Assembly (NCBI RefSeq): GCF_049800915.1
Contig: NZ_JBNAFY010000004.1
Coordinates: 124,001 to 188,000, forward strand
DNA length: 64,000 bases
Direction of reading: 5' to 3'
DNA from: Amaricoccus macauensis_A
GTDB taxonomy: Bacteria; Pseudomonadota; Alphaproteobacteria; Rhodobacterales; Rhodobacteraceae
The notes beneath the pieces were generated by a model. It had not been told where the DNA came from. It worked only from the letters and a program-made list of their open reading frames with translations, and made no database searches. The position numbers and the translations under genes were made by a program. The stretch's first letter is position 1. Each line of letters begins with the position of its first letter. This document shows, one piece after another, positions 1 through 9,790 of the stretch.

Positions 1-917
<917 letters not shown>

Positions 918-921
<4 letters not shown>

Positions 922-2798
922 AGACGATTTCGCTCATCTGGCGCAACCGCCTTGCGGCCTTCGGCGGCATCGTAATCGCCTTCGTCATCCTTATTGCGCT
1001 GGCGGCCCCGATCCTGCCACTCGCCGACCCGAACGCGACTAACCCGGCCAACCGACTGATCCCGCCGTTCACCCCGGGCGCCTGGCTCGGCACCGACCAT
1101 TTGGGGCGCGATCTGCTCGCAAGACTCGTATGGGGCACACGGCTCAGCCTCGCGGTGGGCATCGCAGCCGCCGTCATCGCCGCGGCCATCGGCTCCACCC
1201 TCGGGATCGTCTCGGGCTTCTTCGGCGGGCGCACCGACAATCTCATCATGCGCGGCGTCGACATGCTGATGGCGTTTCCCTACATCCTGCTCGCGCTCGC
1301 CATCGTCGCGGCACTCGGACCCGGGCTCGTGAACGCGCTCTATGCCGTCGCCATCGTCAACGTGCCGTTCTTTGCCCGCAACATCCGCGGCGTCACGGTG
1401 AGCCTCGCGCACCGCGAATTCGTCGATGCGGCGCGGCTGTCCGGCATGAGCAATTTTCGTATAATTGCCTCCGAAATCCTGCCGAACGTCCTGCCCGTGA
1501 TCGTGATTGCCATGTCCACCACCATCGGCTGGATGATCCTCGAGACCGCGGGCCTCTCTTTTCTCGGCCTCGGCTCCCAGCCGCCCCAGGCGGATCTCGG
1601 CTCGATGCTGGGCGAAGGACGCAAGCTTCTGATCAACGCGCCGCACGCGTCCATCGTGCCGGGTGCAATGATCTTTCTCATCGTGATGAGTGTGAACCTC
1701 CTGGGCGACGGCATCCGCGACGCGCTGGATCCCCGCCTGCGTTCCGGCGCGCTTTCCCGGCCTGCCGCCGCAACCACGGTCAAGATCGATGGCGGCGGCC
1801 AGGATAACACCGTCGCCAGGGATGGCAGCACCCTGCTCACCGTCTCGAACCTCCAGACCCAGTTCCACGTCGGCCCCCGGACCTACCGCGCGGTTGACGG
1901 CGTCGACCTCGCGGTGCGCCCCGGCGAATGCCTCGGGTTGATTGGCGAGTCGGGCTCCGGAAAATCCGTGACCGCGCTTTCACTCATGCGCCTCGTGGCC
2001 TCGCCGCCCGGAGTGATCACCGGCGGCAAGGTCGATATTGACGGCAAGGACACGCTCACCATGCCCGGCGAGGGGCTGCGCAAGCTGCGCGGCGGCCGCG
2101 TCTCCTACATCTTTCAGGACCCGCTCGCCACGCTGCACCCGCTCTATTCCATCGGCGATCAGATGGTCGAGGCGATCCGCGCCCACCGCACCGTTCCCCG
2201 GCAGGAAGCTTGGGATCATTCCGTTTCGCTGCTCACCCGCGTGCGCATCCCCAACGCCGCGGCCCGCGCGAAATCCTATCCCCACGAACTCTCGGGCGGC
2301 ATGCGCCAGCGTGTAGGTATTGCTCTCGCGCTGGCGAACGATCCTGACCTCATTATCGCCGACGAGCCCACCACCGCGCTCGACGTTACGGTTCAGGCAC
2401 AGGTGCTGGCGCTCTTGGACGAATTGCGCCGCGAGCGCGATCTTGCCCTCGTCTTCATCACCCATGATTTCGGTGTGGTCGGCCAGCTCTGCGACCGCGT
2501 CGCGGTGATGTATGCCGGGCGCATCGTCGAGACCGGCCCGACGGCAGAGGTCCTCGAGAGCCCTGCCCATCCCTACACCAAGCGGCTCATCGAGTGCGTG
2601 CCGGAACTGGGCGAGGGTCGGCGGAAGCTCGCGGCCATTCCTGGCCTGCCGCCCCCCGTTGATGACCTACCCCCGGGCTGCGCCTTTGCGCCGCGCTGCC
2701 CCAAGGCGCAGGACGAATGCCGCCGGGGCATTATTCCGCTCGAACCCGCCGCGAATCGTGCTGTCCGCTGTCTCTTTCCCGAGGAGGTGTCCGCATGA
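918..2798 (+). CDS. ABC transporter permease-ATPase fusion (DppC-DppD in one chain)
   Basis: A single 626-residue protein joins the second permease of a peptide-type importer to its first ATPase. Residues about 1-275 form the membrane part, with an EAA-like loop (FVDAARLSGMSNFRI). A hydrophilic linker of about 25 residues follows, and the ATPase begins near residue 300. It has Walker A GESGSGKS (343-350), signature LSGGMRQR (458-465), Walker B IIADEP (about 479-484) and the C-terminal CxFAPRCPxA-type oligopeptide-ATPase motif. No stop or frame break separates the domains. Start ATG 918 overlaps the upstream stop, and the end overlaps the next ATG (2795). Fused permease/ATP-binding proteins of this type are known in peptide-transporter families, so this is unusual rather than unique. 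Confidence 0.9.
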
Positions 2799-3760
2799 GC
2801 GCAGCGCTTGAAATCGAGGAGCTTTGCAAGACCTTCGGCGGCGGCAGGAGCTGGGCCGGCCTCGGCAAGCCGCTCCCGGCGGTCCATGCCGTGCAGGACG
2901 TGAGCGTCACGGTGCCCAAGGGAGAAACGCTCGGCATCGTGGGCGAGTCCGGTTGCGGCAAGTCAACGCTCGCCCGGATGCTCGTAGGCCTCCTGAAGCC
3001 ATCCACGGGGGCCATCCGCATGGAGGGGCGCGATCTCTCGGACCAGACCGGGGACCCGGCGAGTTTCGGCAAGCTCATACAATACGTCTTCCAGGATCCG
3101 ATTTCGTCGCTCAACCCCCGAAAGACCATTCGTCAGATCCTGGAGGCCCCCCTGAGGCATCTGCTCGGGCTTGATGCCGCTGCCCGCAAGGCACGCATCG
3201 CCGAGCTGTTCGACGCAGTGAATCTCCGCCCCGAATTCCTCGACCGCTACCCGCACGAGTTTTCCGGCGGCCAGGCGCAGCGGATCGGCATCGCCCGCGC
3301 GCTGGCCGCCTCCCCCCGCATTCTCGTTCTCGACGAACCTGTCTCCGCGCTTGACGTCTCGGTCCAGGCCCAGGTGCTCAACCTGCTCGCCGATCTGCGC
3401 AAGGAATTCGACCTCACCTATCTCTTTATCTCGCATGACCTTGCAGTAGTCGAGGCGGTCAGCGACCGGGTGGCCGTGCTTTATTTCGGCCGGGTGGTGG
3501 AGATTGGCCGGGCAGAAGCGATCTTCGCCCGTCCCCGCCATCCCTACACCGAGCTTCTGGCACGCAGCGCGCCGCAGGTCGGCAAGCCGCTCGGCGGAGG
3601 CGAGGACGAGACGGCCGAGTTGCCCGATCCGCTCAACCCACCTCCCGGTTGCGCCTTCGCGGCCCGCTGCCCGCGCGCGACGTCCGAATGCCGCGCCGCG
3701 CCCCCTGCGCTTCGGGAAATTGCCCCAGGTCACAGTGCGGCCTGTCTGCACCCATTGTGA
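2795..3760 (+). CDS. Peptide-type ABC transporter ATP-binding protein (DppF-like)
   Basis: A 321-residue cytoplasmic ATPase that would pair with the ATPase half of the upstream fusion. Walker A GESGCGKS, signature FSGGQAQR, Walker B LVLDEPVSALD and the switch histidine in ISHD are all present. The C-terminal CAFAARCPRA cysteine motif typical of oligopeptide/dipeptide ATPases follows. Start ATG 2795 overlaps the preceding TGA and has GAGGAGG nearby, so it looks translationally coupled. With the two upstream genes this makes a complete permease/permease/ATPase/ATPase set in three genes. Substrate unknown. Confidence 0.92.
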   Translation: MSAALEIEELCKTFGGGRSWAGLGKPLPAVHAVQDVSVTVPKGETLGIVGESGCGKSTLARMLVGLLKPSTGAIRMEGRDLSDQTGDPASFGKLIQYVFQDPISSLNPRKTIRQILEAPLRHLLGLDAAARKARIAELFDAVNLRPEFLDRYPHEFSGGQAQRIGIARALAASPRILVLDEPVSALDVSVQAQVLNLLADLRKEFDLTYLFISHDLAVVEAVSDRVAVLYFGRVVEIGRAEAIFARPRHPYTELLARSAPQVGKPLGGGEDETAELPDPLNPPPGCAFAARCPRATSECRAAPPALREIAPGHSAACLHPL

Positions 3761-3830
3761 CGACCGGTCTTGCCCCTCCCACGGAAACGCCCTAGACGGC
3801 CCCTGTCTCGAGATTAGCGGAGGGTTTCCC

Positions 3831-5048
3831 ATGTCGGCACCGAAGAAGGTCGTTCTCGCCTATTCCGGCGGACTGGACACCTCGATCATCCTCAAGTGGC
3901 TCCAGACCGAATACGGCTGCGAGGTGGTCACCTTCACTGCCGATCTCGGCCAGGGCGAAGAGCTCGATCCCGCGCGAAAGAAGGCCGAGTTGCTTGGTAT
4001 CAAGCCCGAGAACATTTTCATCGAGGACGTGCGAGAGGAGTTCGTCCGCGATTTCGTCTTCCCGATGTTCCGCGCCAACACGCTCTATGAGGGCCTCTAC
4101 CTGCTCGGCACCTCCATCGCCCGGCCGCTGATCTCCAAGCGCCTCGTGGAAATCGCCGCCGAAACCGGGGCCGATGCGGTGGCACATGGTGCAACCGGCA
4201 AGGGCAACGATCAGGTCCGCTTCGAACTTTCGGCCTATGCGCTCAACCCCGCCATCAAGGTCATCGCCCCGTGGCGGGAATGGGACCTCTCCTCCCGTAC
4301 GAAATTGCTGGAGTTTGCTGAGCAGAACCAGATCCCCATCGCCAAGGACAAGCGCGGCGAGGCCCCCTTCTCGGTGGACGCGAACCTGCTGCACACCTCC
4401 TCCGAAGGCAAGGTTCTGGAAGACCCGGCCGAAGAGGCACCGGCCTACGTCTACCAGCGCACCGTTGATCCGGAGAAGGCGCCCGACACTCCCGAATATA
4501 TCGAAGTGGGCTTCGAAAAGGGCGATGCCGTTTCGATCAATGGCGAGGCGATGTCGCCCGCGACCCTACTGACCAAACTCAACGAGGTCGGCGGCAAGCA
4601 CGGCATCGGACGGCTGGATCTCGTGGAAAACCGCTTCGTCGGAATGAAATCCCGCGGCATCTATGAGACGCCCGGTGGCACCGTGCTGCTGATGGCTCAC
4701 CGCGGCATCGAGCAGATCACCCTTGATCGGGGCGCAGGTCATCTCAAGGACGAACTGATGCCGCGCTATGCCGAACTCATCTACAACGGCTTCTGGTTCT
4801 CCCCCGAGCGCGAGATGCTCCAGGCAGCCATCGACAAGAGCCAGGAAAACGTCTCCGGCACGGTTCGGCTCAAACTCTACAAGGGATCGGTGAACGTTGT
4901 GGGTCGCTGGTCAGACCAATCCCTCTATTCCGAGGCACATGTGACCTTCGAGGAAGACGCCGGGGCCTATGACCAGAAGGACGCAGCCGGTTTCATCCGC
5001 CTTAACGCCCTGAGACTCAAACTGCTCGGCGCGCGCGACCGGAGCTAA
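3831..5048 (+). CDS. argG: Argininosuccinate synthase
   Basis: Joins citrulline and aspartate with ATP in the penultimate step of arginine synthesis, in the cytoplasm. The 405-residue length fits the family. The N-terminal nucleotide loop AYSGGLDTS (about residues 10-18), the HGATGKGNDQ motif and the GRLDLVENR region are clear. Start ATG 3831 is preceded by GGAGGG. It lies 70 bases after the transporter genes on the same strand; whether it shares their transcript cannot be decided, and no terminator is evident between them. Confidence 0.97.
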   Translation: MSAPKKVVLAYSGGLDTSIILKWLQTEYGCEVVTFTADLGQGEELDPARKKAELLGIKPENIFIEDVREEFVRDFVFPMFRANTLYEGLYLLGTSIARPLISKRLVEIAAETGADAVAHGATGKGNDQVRFELSAYALNPAIKVIAPWREWDLSSRTKLLEFAEQNQIPIAKDKRGEAPFSVDANLLHTSSEGKVLEDPAEEAPAYVYQRTVDPEKAPDTPEYIEVGFEKGDAVSINGEAMSPATLLTKLNEVGGKHGIGRLDLVENRFVGMKSRGIYETPGGTVLLMAHRGIEQITLDRGAGHLKDELMPRYAELIYNGFWFSPEREMLQAAIDKSQENVSGTVRLKLYKGSVNVVGRWSDQSLYSEAHVTFEEDAGAYDQKDAAGFIRLNALRLKLLGARDRS

Positions 5049-5083
5049 GAGCCGCCCCCGGGCTCAAGGAACCCTGTCCGGCT

Positions 5084-5320
5084 CTAGCTCTTCGAGCGCA
5101 GAGCCTCGGCAACCGCAATCGCTGCGGCCGACTTTCGCAGGAGATCATCCGCCAGCTCGCTGTGCGGATCATACTTGTCGGCCGCGAGCGCAAACTCTCG
5201 CGCCCGTTCAAGCGCTATTCCAATGCAACGCTCGCGTTCCTCACGAACGATTGCCGCCCTCACATCCGAAAGACGGGGCACATCGTCTGCCATTGCTCCG
5301 TTGACCAGCATCAAGCCCAT
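5084..5320 (-). CDS. Small conserved-looking hypothetical protein
   Basis: A 78-residue, hydrophilic, mostly alpha-helical protein with no motif I recognise. It is rich in Ala, Arg and Glu, and the middle (EERERCIGIALERAREFA) looks amphipathic. It converges on argG, with 35 bases between their stops. The ATG encoding MADDVPRL, nine codons in, is an alternative start. Codon use is like its neighbours, which favours a real gene, but the short length keeps confidence moderate. Confidence 0.55.
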   Translation of the reverse strand: MGLMLVNGAMADDVPRLSDVRAAIVREERERCIGIALERAREFALAADKYDPHSELADDLLRKSAAAIAVAEALRSKS

Positions 5321-5563
5321 TACCCGTTACTCCAAGGGGCGAGGCGCGCTGCACCGACCCGCATATCGACACCAGAGAACTGCCTGCACGACCAACTATC
5401 TGGCCTGCGCCAGTTCCATTCTGACTGCTCGGGCTAATGCCTTCTCCTTGTAGAGCAACCCTAAGCCCGGTTTGGTGAAGAAACCCCCAACTGCTTCAGA
5501 TTACTCCATTCGCCTGTTCCGGCACCTGTCCGAAACGTCTCCACCCTAATTGGCAAGACGGAC

Positions 5564-6469
5564 CTAACCGCTCCACTCGGCGCGATTGCCAAGGCGTTCG
5601 ATCAGGAAGTCCATGAATATCCGCGTCTTCGGCGTCAGCACATTCGACCGCGGATAGACAAGCCAAAGCACGGAGCGGTCGTTCATCTTCCAGCCGGAAC
5701 AAACCCGGAGAAGTCTCCCGGCTGCAATTTCGTGCGACACGCTCCAAAGCGAGTTCATCGAGATACCGGCCCCCGCAAGGGTGGCCTCGCGCTGCGCATC
5801 ACCGTCATCAACAATAGCCCTGCAGTCCATCCTGCCCGGATCAAGTGTGGCCACATCGCCCGTGCTATTGATCAGTTCGCGCGGCTCGAGGTTGGACCAG
5901 GCAATGAACGCATGACCGGACAGGTCTTCGGGTCTGTCCGGCATGCCGGCCGCATTCAGGTAGGCTGGCGAGGCACACAGAATTCGTGTGTCGTCAGACA
6001 GTTTACGTCCTTTCAGGCTGCTGTCCGCAAGGGGCGCACTTCGCAAGGCCAGATCAAAACTGCCCTCAATGGCATCTACCCGAGTATCGGACAATCGCAG
6101 GTCCAAGGTCAGGTCTGCATAAATCGATTGGAACTCGGGAATTAGCGGCATGATGTGCAACTGCGCAAAGCTGCTCGGCGCCGCGAAACGCAGTGTTCCC
6201 TTCGGCCCCGCTTCGGCCACTCCCAATGCCGCTCGCGCAGCGTCCGCTTGCGCGAGTATTTCCCGCGCGTAGGGAAGGAAGTCAGACCCCTCCAAGGAGA
6301 GAGCAACCTTCCGGGTGGTCCTCCGCATGAGTTCCACCCCCAGTTCCTGCTCGAGCTTTGCAAGCCGCGCGCTGGCAACCGCAGGAGCAAGACCAAGATC
6401 ACGCCCCGCTCGACTGATATTCAGTCGCTCGGCCGCCATCACGAATAGACGAAGATTGTCTGTATCCAT
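5564..6469 (-). CDS. LysR-family transcriptional regulator
   Basis: A 301-residue regulator. The N-terminal winged helix-turn-helix (residues about 1-60, LRLFVMAAERLNISRAG then AVASARLAKLEQELG) binds DNA, and the rest is a periplasmic-binding-protein-like effector domain. Start ATG 6469 gives MDTDNLRLF, the usual LysR beginning; an in-frame upstream start would add 21 residues that do not look like the family. It is divergent from the oxygenase gene at 6599, and the 129-base gap holds an inverted repeat (6494-6508) suited to a LysR dimer, so that gene is its most likely target. The effector is unknown. Confidence 0.93.
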   Translation of the reverse strand: MDTDNLRLFVMAAERLNISRAGRDLGLAPAVASARLAKLEQELGVELMRRTTRKVALSLEGSDFLPYAREILAQADAARAALGVAEAGPKGTLRFAAPSSFAQLHIMPLIPEFQSIYADLTLDLRLSDTRVDAIEGSFDLALRSAPLADSSLKGRKLSDDTRILCASPAYLNAAGMPDRPEDLSGHAFIAWSNLEPRELINSTGDVATLDPGRMDCRAIVDDGDAQREATLAGAGISMNSLWSVSHEIAAGRLLRVCSGWKMNDRSVLWLVYPRSNVLTPKTRIFMDFLIERLGNRAEWSG

Positions 6470-6493
6470 TTTATTATATTCGATTTCCGAAAA

Positions 6494-6508
6494 GAGAAGC
6501 GCATTCTC
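6494..6508. promoter_or_regulatory. Candidate LysR operator (GAGAA-N5-TTCTC)
   Basis: A perfect 5-base inverted repeat with a 5-base spacer, 15 bases overall, which is the usual size of a LysR recognition box. It lies 25 bases upstream of the LysR start and 91 bases upstream of the oxygenase start, where both autoregulation and control of the target would be possible. Further TTCTC copies lie just beyond it. The assignment is inference from position and symmetry. Confidence 0.45.
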
Positions 6509-6598
6509 CCTCGTTTCTCTCCACTTTCTCAAGGCTTATTTTTGACCAGTCGGCCGCGGTCAACAGCCGAAATACGAAAACTCGTTGGGAGACGGATC

Positions 6599-7378
6599 AT
6601 GGCAAAGACAGGAACGGTCAACTATCATGTGCAAAAACCCGAACGCCAAGCATTCACGATCGATGCAGGCGGCATTCCCGGTAACGTTCTGTCACCGGAG
6701 TTGAAACCAACTATTGTCCAACTGTCAGACCTACGAAATGGGGGCGTTTCAGCAAATTTTGCCGATGACGGATTCGCATATCTCGCAGCCCCGTCAAACG
6801 TGAACAACTTCGACGATACGGGCGCTTGGGAATCGCCATACAACTGCGAAATTATCGATTTGCTCCATAGTGAAATCGGAGCGCGACAAGTCGAGACCTT
6901 CGATCACACAATCCGGACCGATGATCCCAATTCAGAAAGGCGCCCTGCACGAAACGTGCATAGCGACTACAGCCGCAGCGGAGCAGAAAAGCGCCTTGTC
7001 GACATCCTTGGGCCCGAACGTGCCGCCGAATGGTCTGGCGGTCATTACGCTTTCATCAATATCTGGCGGCCAATCGAGAACCCCATAAACAGCGCTCCGC
7101 TTGGTTTTCTTCGCCCTTCTACCGTCGAACCAGACGATTGGGTCCAGATCGACCTGATATATCCGGGACGCCGCGGATACATCATGGGGCTTGCAGCCAA
7201 CGACCGACATGAATGGGTCTATACATCTCGCATGAAGCCGGATGAGGTTGTGTACTTCAACATCTACGATAACTCCGGCCGCCCGTCCGTTGGGCATAGC
7301 GCCATCGATCTCATTGAAGATCCGAGCATCTCATCAATCCGCAAGAGCATCGAAGGCCGCACAGTGGTTCGGTTTTGA
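6599..7378 (+). CDS. CmcJ/NvfI-like oxygenase (asaB/GA4 desaturase-type family)
   Basis: A 259-residue cytoplasmic protein resembling the CmcJ/NvfI/asaB family of iron-dependent oxygenase-like enzymes, known from fungal and actinobacterial secondary metabolism. Family-like landmarks are the HSDYS motif near residue 122 (candidate metal-binding His-x-Asp) and the downstream FINIWRPI segment followed by a PL(G)F stretch. Start ATG 6599 has GGGAG about 8 bases upstream; the upstream in-frame start (6542) adds 19 basic residues and lacks a good ribosome site. It is divergent from a LysR gene and followed by a quinone-reductase-like gene. Substrate unknown; the family call is from memory of motifs. 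Confidence 0.75.
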   Translation: MAKTGTVNYHVQKPERQAFTIDAGGIPGNVLSPELKPTIVQLSDLRNGGVSANFADDGFAYLAAPSNVNNFDDTGAWESPYNCEIIDLLHSEIGARQVETFDHTIRTDDPNSERRPARNVHSDYSRSGAEKRLVDILGPERAAEWSGGHYAFINIWRPIENPINSAPLGFLRPSTVEPDDWVQIDLIYPGRRGYIMGLAANDRHEWVYTSRMKPDEVVYFNIYDNSGRPSVGHSAIDLIEDPSISSIRKSIEGRTVVRF

Positions 7379-7494
7379 ATTGGCTTCTCTTGGGCCGGTG
7401 ATACTGCCGACGACGGACAATTTCTCCGAACCAGCTCAGGATCGGGCGTTTGGGGAGGACAAAAAAGCTCCCTTCTCGCCCAAATTATCCCGAG

Positions 7495-7527
7495 AATCGG
7501 AAAACTGAAATCAATTTTCCGCCGATT
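7495..7527 (+). terminator. Possible weak terminator after the oxygenase gene
   Basis: AATCGG (7495-7500) and AAAA pair with TTTT and CCGATT (7522-7527), leaving a three-base bulge and a ten-base loop, followed by TTATT. The stem is AT-rich and imperfect, so termination is uncertain. It lies in the 206-base gap before the next gene. Confidence 0.35.
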
Positions 7528-7584
7528 TTATTCCTCTCCATGCGCCGTATATCGAGTTCAGGGATCAATTAGTAGGAGCTACCT

Positions 7585-8571
7585 ATGCAGACCATGACCT
7601 TGAATGAATACGGCCCCGAAGCCCGCTTCACTCCGGCGGACCTGCCGCGCCCGGCGGTCAAGGGAGGCCATGTTGTCGTCCGTATCAAGGCAACGAGTGT
7701 CAACACCATCGACACCATGATCCGCAGCATGGGGAAGGATCTGCCGCTTTCTCCCGACCTGCCGGCACTGTTGGGGATGGATTTTGCAGGCGTAGTCGTA
7801 GAGGTCGGCCAAGGCGTTTCCGACTTTGCGGAAGGCGATGAAGTCTACGGCTGCGCCGGTGGTCTGGCAGACATACGGGGTGCATTGGCGGAGTATATCC
7901 TTTCCGATGCCCGCCTTGTCGCAAAGAAGCCGAAGTCACTCGACATGCGCCAGGCAGCGGCTTTGCCTTTGGTGGGTATCACCGCTTGGGAAGGCCTTGA
8001 ACGCTCGGCCGTCAAAGCAGGTCAAAAGGTGCTGATTCAGGGGGGTGCCGGAGGCGTAGGTCACATAGCGATACAGATCGCGAAGCACTTGGGCGCCGAA
8101 GTCTCGTCCACCGGAACGGGAGACGCCCAGTTGTCGACGATCTCCCAACTTGGCGCCAAACCCATCGACTTCATGGTGGAGAAGATCGACGACTATGTGG
8201 CATCGCACACGGGTGGCGCGGGCTTCGACGTTGTTTTCGATACGGTTGGCGGCAAGAATTTGACGAATTCCTTCGCCGCCGCGGCCTTGAATGGCCAGAT
8301 AGCGACAACGGTTTCTCTGCTCGAACTCGATCTCAACCCTGTGCATTTCAAGGGACTCTCGCTGCACGTGATCTTCATGCTCTTGCCCATGCTGCACAAC
8401 ATAAGGCGCGAAGCACACGGCGAAATCCTGTCCAAACTGGCGGAACTTGTGGACGCGGGCGCGGTCAAGCCAATCCTGGACGAGCGCAGATTTGCGCTTG
8501 CCGAGGTGAACGAAGCCTACGAACGCCTTCAAAGCGGTGAGACGATCGGCAAGGTAGTGCTCAAAGTCTGA
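7585..8571 (+). CDS. Zinc-independent medium-chain dehydrogenase/quinone reductase family protein
   Basis: A 328-residue NADPH:quinone-reductase-like enzyme of the medium-chain dehydrogenase superfamily. An N-terminal GroES-like fold (about 1-120, with GMDFAGVVVEVG) precedes a Rossmann domain with the dinucleotide loop GGAGGVG (153-159). The catalytic and structural zinc cysteine clusters of true alcohol dehydrogenases are absent, favouring quinone or enone reduction. Start ATG 7585 has TAGGAGCT upstream. It follows the LysR-linked oxygenase on the same strand with a 206-base gap, so it could be co-regulated, but this is not shown. Confidence 0.88.
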   Translation: MQTMTLNEYGPEARFTPADLPRPAVKGGHVVVRIKATSVNTIDTMIRSMGKDLPLSPDLPALLGMDFAGVVVEVGQGVSDFAEGDEVYGCAGGLADIRGALAEYILSDARLVAKKPKSLDMRQAAALPLVGITAWEGLERSAVKAGQKVLIQGGAGGVGHIAIQIAKHLGAEVSSTGTGDAQLSTISQLGAKPIDFMVEKIDDYVASHTGGAGFDVVFDTVGGKNLTNSFAAAALNGQIATTVSLLELDLNPVHFKGLSLHVIFMLLPMLHNIRREAHGEILSKLAELVDAGAVKPILDERRFALAEVNEAYERLQSGETIGKVVLKV

Positions 8572-8602
8572 CGCTGCATTCGCTGATTGTTTGAGAACCA
8601 TA

Positions 8603-8632
8603 GGGGCGCTTCGGTGAAAGCCGATGCGCCCC
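8603..8632. terminator. Hairpin between convergent genes
   Basis: GGGGCGC (8603-8609) pairs with GCGCCCC (8626-8632), and TCGG pairs with CCGA inside a single T:T mismatch. No T run follows on either strand. Its place between the stops of the reductase (plus) and flgI (minus) suggests a shared terminator or transcript-end stabiliser. Confidence 0.45.
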
Positions 8633-8665
8633 CTGGCGTCAGACAAGCCACTGAAAGACGTTGGA

Positions 8666-9790
8666 TTATTGGACGATGAACTCCGCGTGGAGTGCGCCGG
8701 CCGCCTTTATCGATTTCAGTATGTCGATCATGTCGTGTGCAGAAACGCCAAGCGCGTTCAGACCCGCCACGACCTCCGGAAGCGAAACCGAGGTTTCGAC
8801 GATCGCCAGACCGTTGCCCGGATCTTCCTCGATCTCGGCATTGGTGCGCGGGATCACAACGGTTTCTCCCTCCGCGAACGGATTTGGCTGAACCACGAGA
8901 GGCGCTTCCTCGACACGCAGGGTCAGATTTCCCTGGGTTACCGCGACCCGGCTTATCCGAACATCCTGCCCCAGTATTATCGTGCCGGAGCGCTGGTCGA
9001 CAACAACCCGTGCCCTGGTGGAGGTTTGAACCTCGATATTCTCGATCTGCGCAATCAGACGTGCGGGAGAGGACACCCCGAAAGACGCCAGATCAAGCTG
9101 AACCGTGCCACTATCGACCATCCGTGCGATCCGGCTACCAATGTCCTCGTTGATCGCGGCCTCGATCCGAGCGGCCGTGGTGAAATCCGGGTTCCGCAGT
9201 GCGAGCCGCATTTCACGCATCTGAGTGAAATCGAAACTGACCTCACGCTCGACGCGCGCACCACTCGGCACGATACCGGACGTGGGAACCCCCTGTGTCA
9301 CCGTGGCGGCTTCGCCTTGTGCAGTTACCCCGCCCGCGATGATCGAGCCCTGCGCGACAGCGTAGATCTGCCCATCGGCGGCATTGAGTGGGGTCATGAC
9401 AAGCGTTCCGCCCATAAGGCTCGACGCGTCTCCTATGGCAGAGACGTTGACATCGATCTGGGATCCCGCTCGAGCGAAGGGAGGCAGAACACCGGTCACG
9501 AGGACCGCTGCGACATTGCGCGCCCTAAGCTGCTCACCCGTTACGTTCACGCCAAGCCGTTCCAGCAGGTTGACTATGGCATCTTCCGTGAATGGCGAGT
9601 TCCGCAGACTGTCGCCGGTGTTGTTGAGCCCCACGACCAGACCGTAGCCCAGCAGGTCGTTGCCCCGAACGCCATCGACTTCGACGAGGTCCTTGATACG
9701 CGCAGGCGAGGCGTCGGCCGGGCCCATAAGCCCGCCGCTCGCCATGAAAGCTAAGACGAAGAATGTTCCGAGCGCCCGCAGAAAGGCCAT
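8666..9790 (-). CDS. flgI: Flagellar P-ring protein FlgI
   Basis: Forms the periplasmic P ring around the flagellar rod. The protein has 374 residues, as expected. A Sec signal peptide is clear (hydrophobic stretch to about residue 22, then ADASPARIKDL). The mature protein opens with the typical RIKDLVEVDGVRGNDLLGYG block, and LNAADGQIYAVAQG and the C-terminal LNALGVSAHDMIDILKSIK are family hallmarks. It begins immediately upstream of the flgL stop with no gap, as the last gene of the flgE-K-L-I run. Confidence 0.97.
   Translation of the reverse strand: MAFLRALGTFFVLAFMASGGLMGPADASPARIKDLVEVDGVRGNDLLGYGLVVGLNNTGDSLRNSPFTEDAIVNLLERLGVNVTGEQLRARNVAAVLVTGVLPPFARAGSQIDVNVSAIGDASSLMGGTLVMTPLNAADGQIYAVAQGSIIAGGVTAQGEAATVTQGVPTSGIVPSGARVEREVSFDFTQMREMRLALRNPDFTTAARIEAAINEDIGSRIARMVDSGTVQLDLASFGVSSPARLIAQIENIEVQTSTRARVVVDQRSGTIILGQDVRISRVAVTQGNLTLRVEEAPLVVQPNPFAEGETVVIPRTNAEIEEDPGNGLAIVETSVSLPEVVAGLNALGVSAHDMIDILKSIKAAGALHAEFIVQ

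Noticed and set aside
6542..6598. Longer N terminus for the CmcJ/NvfI-like oxygenase
   Set aside because: The extra residues are Arg/Ser-rich, overlap the regulatory gap and lack a ribosome site, whereas ATG 6599 has a good one.
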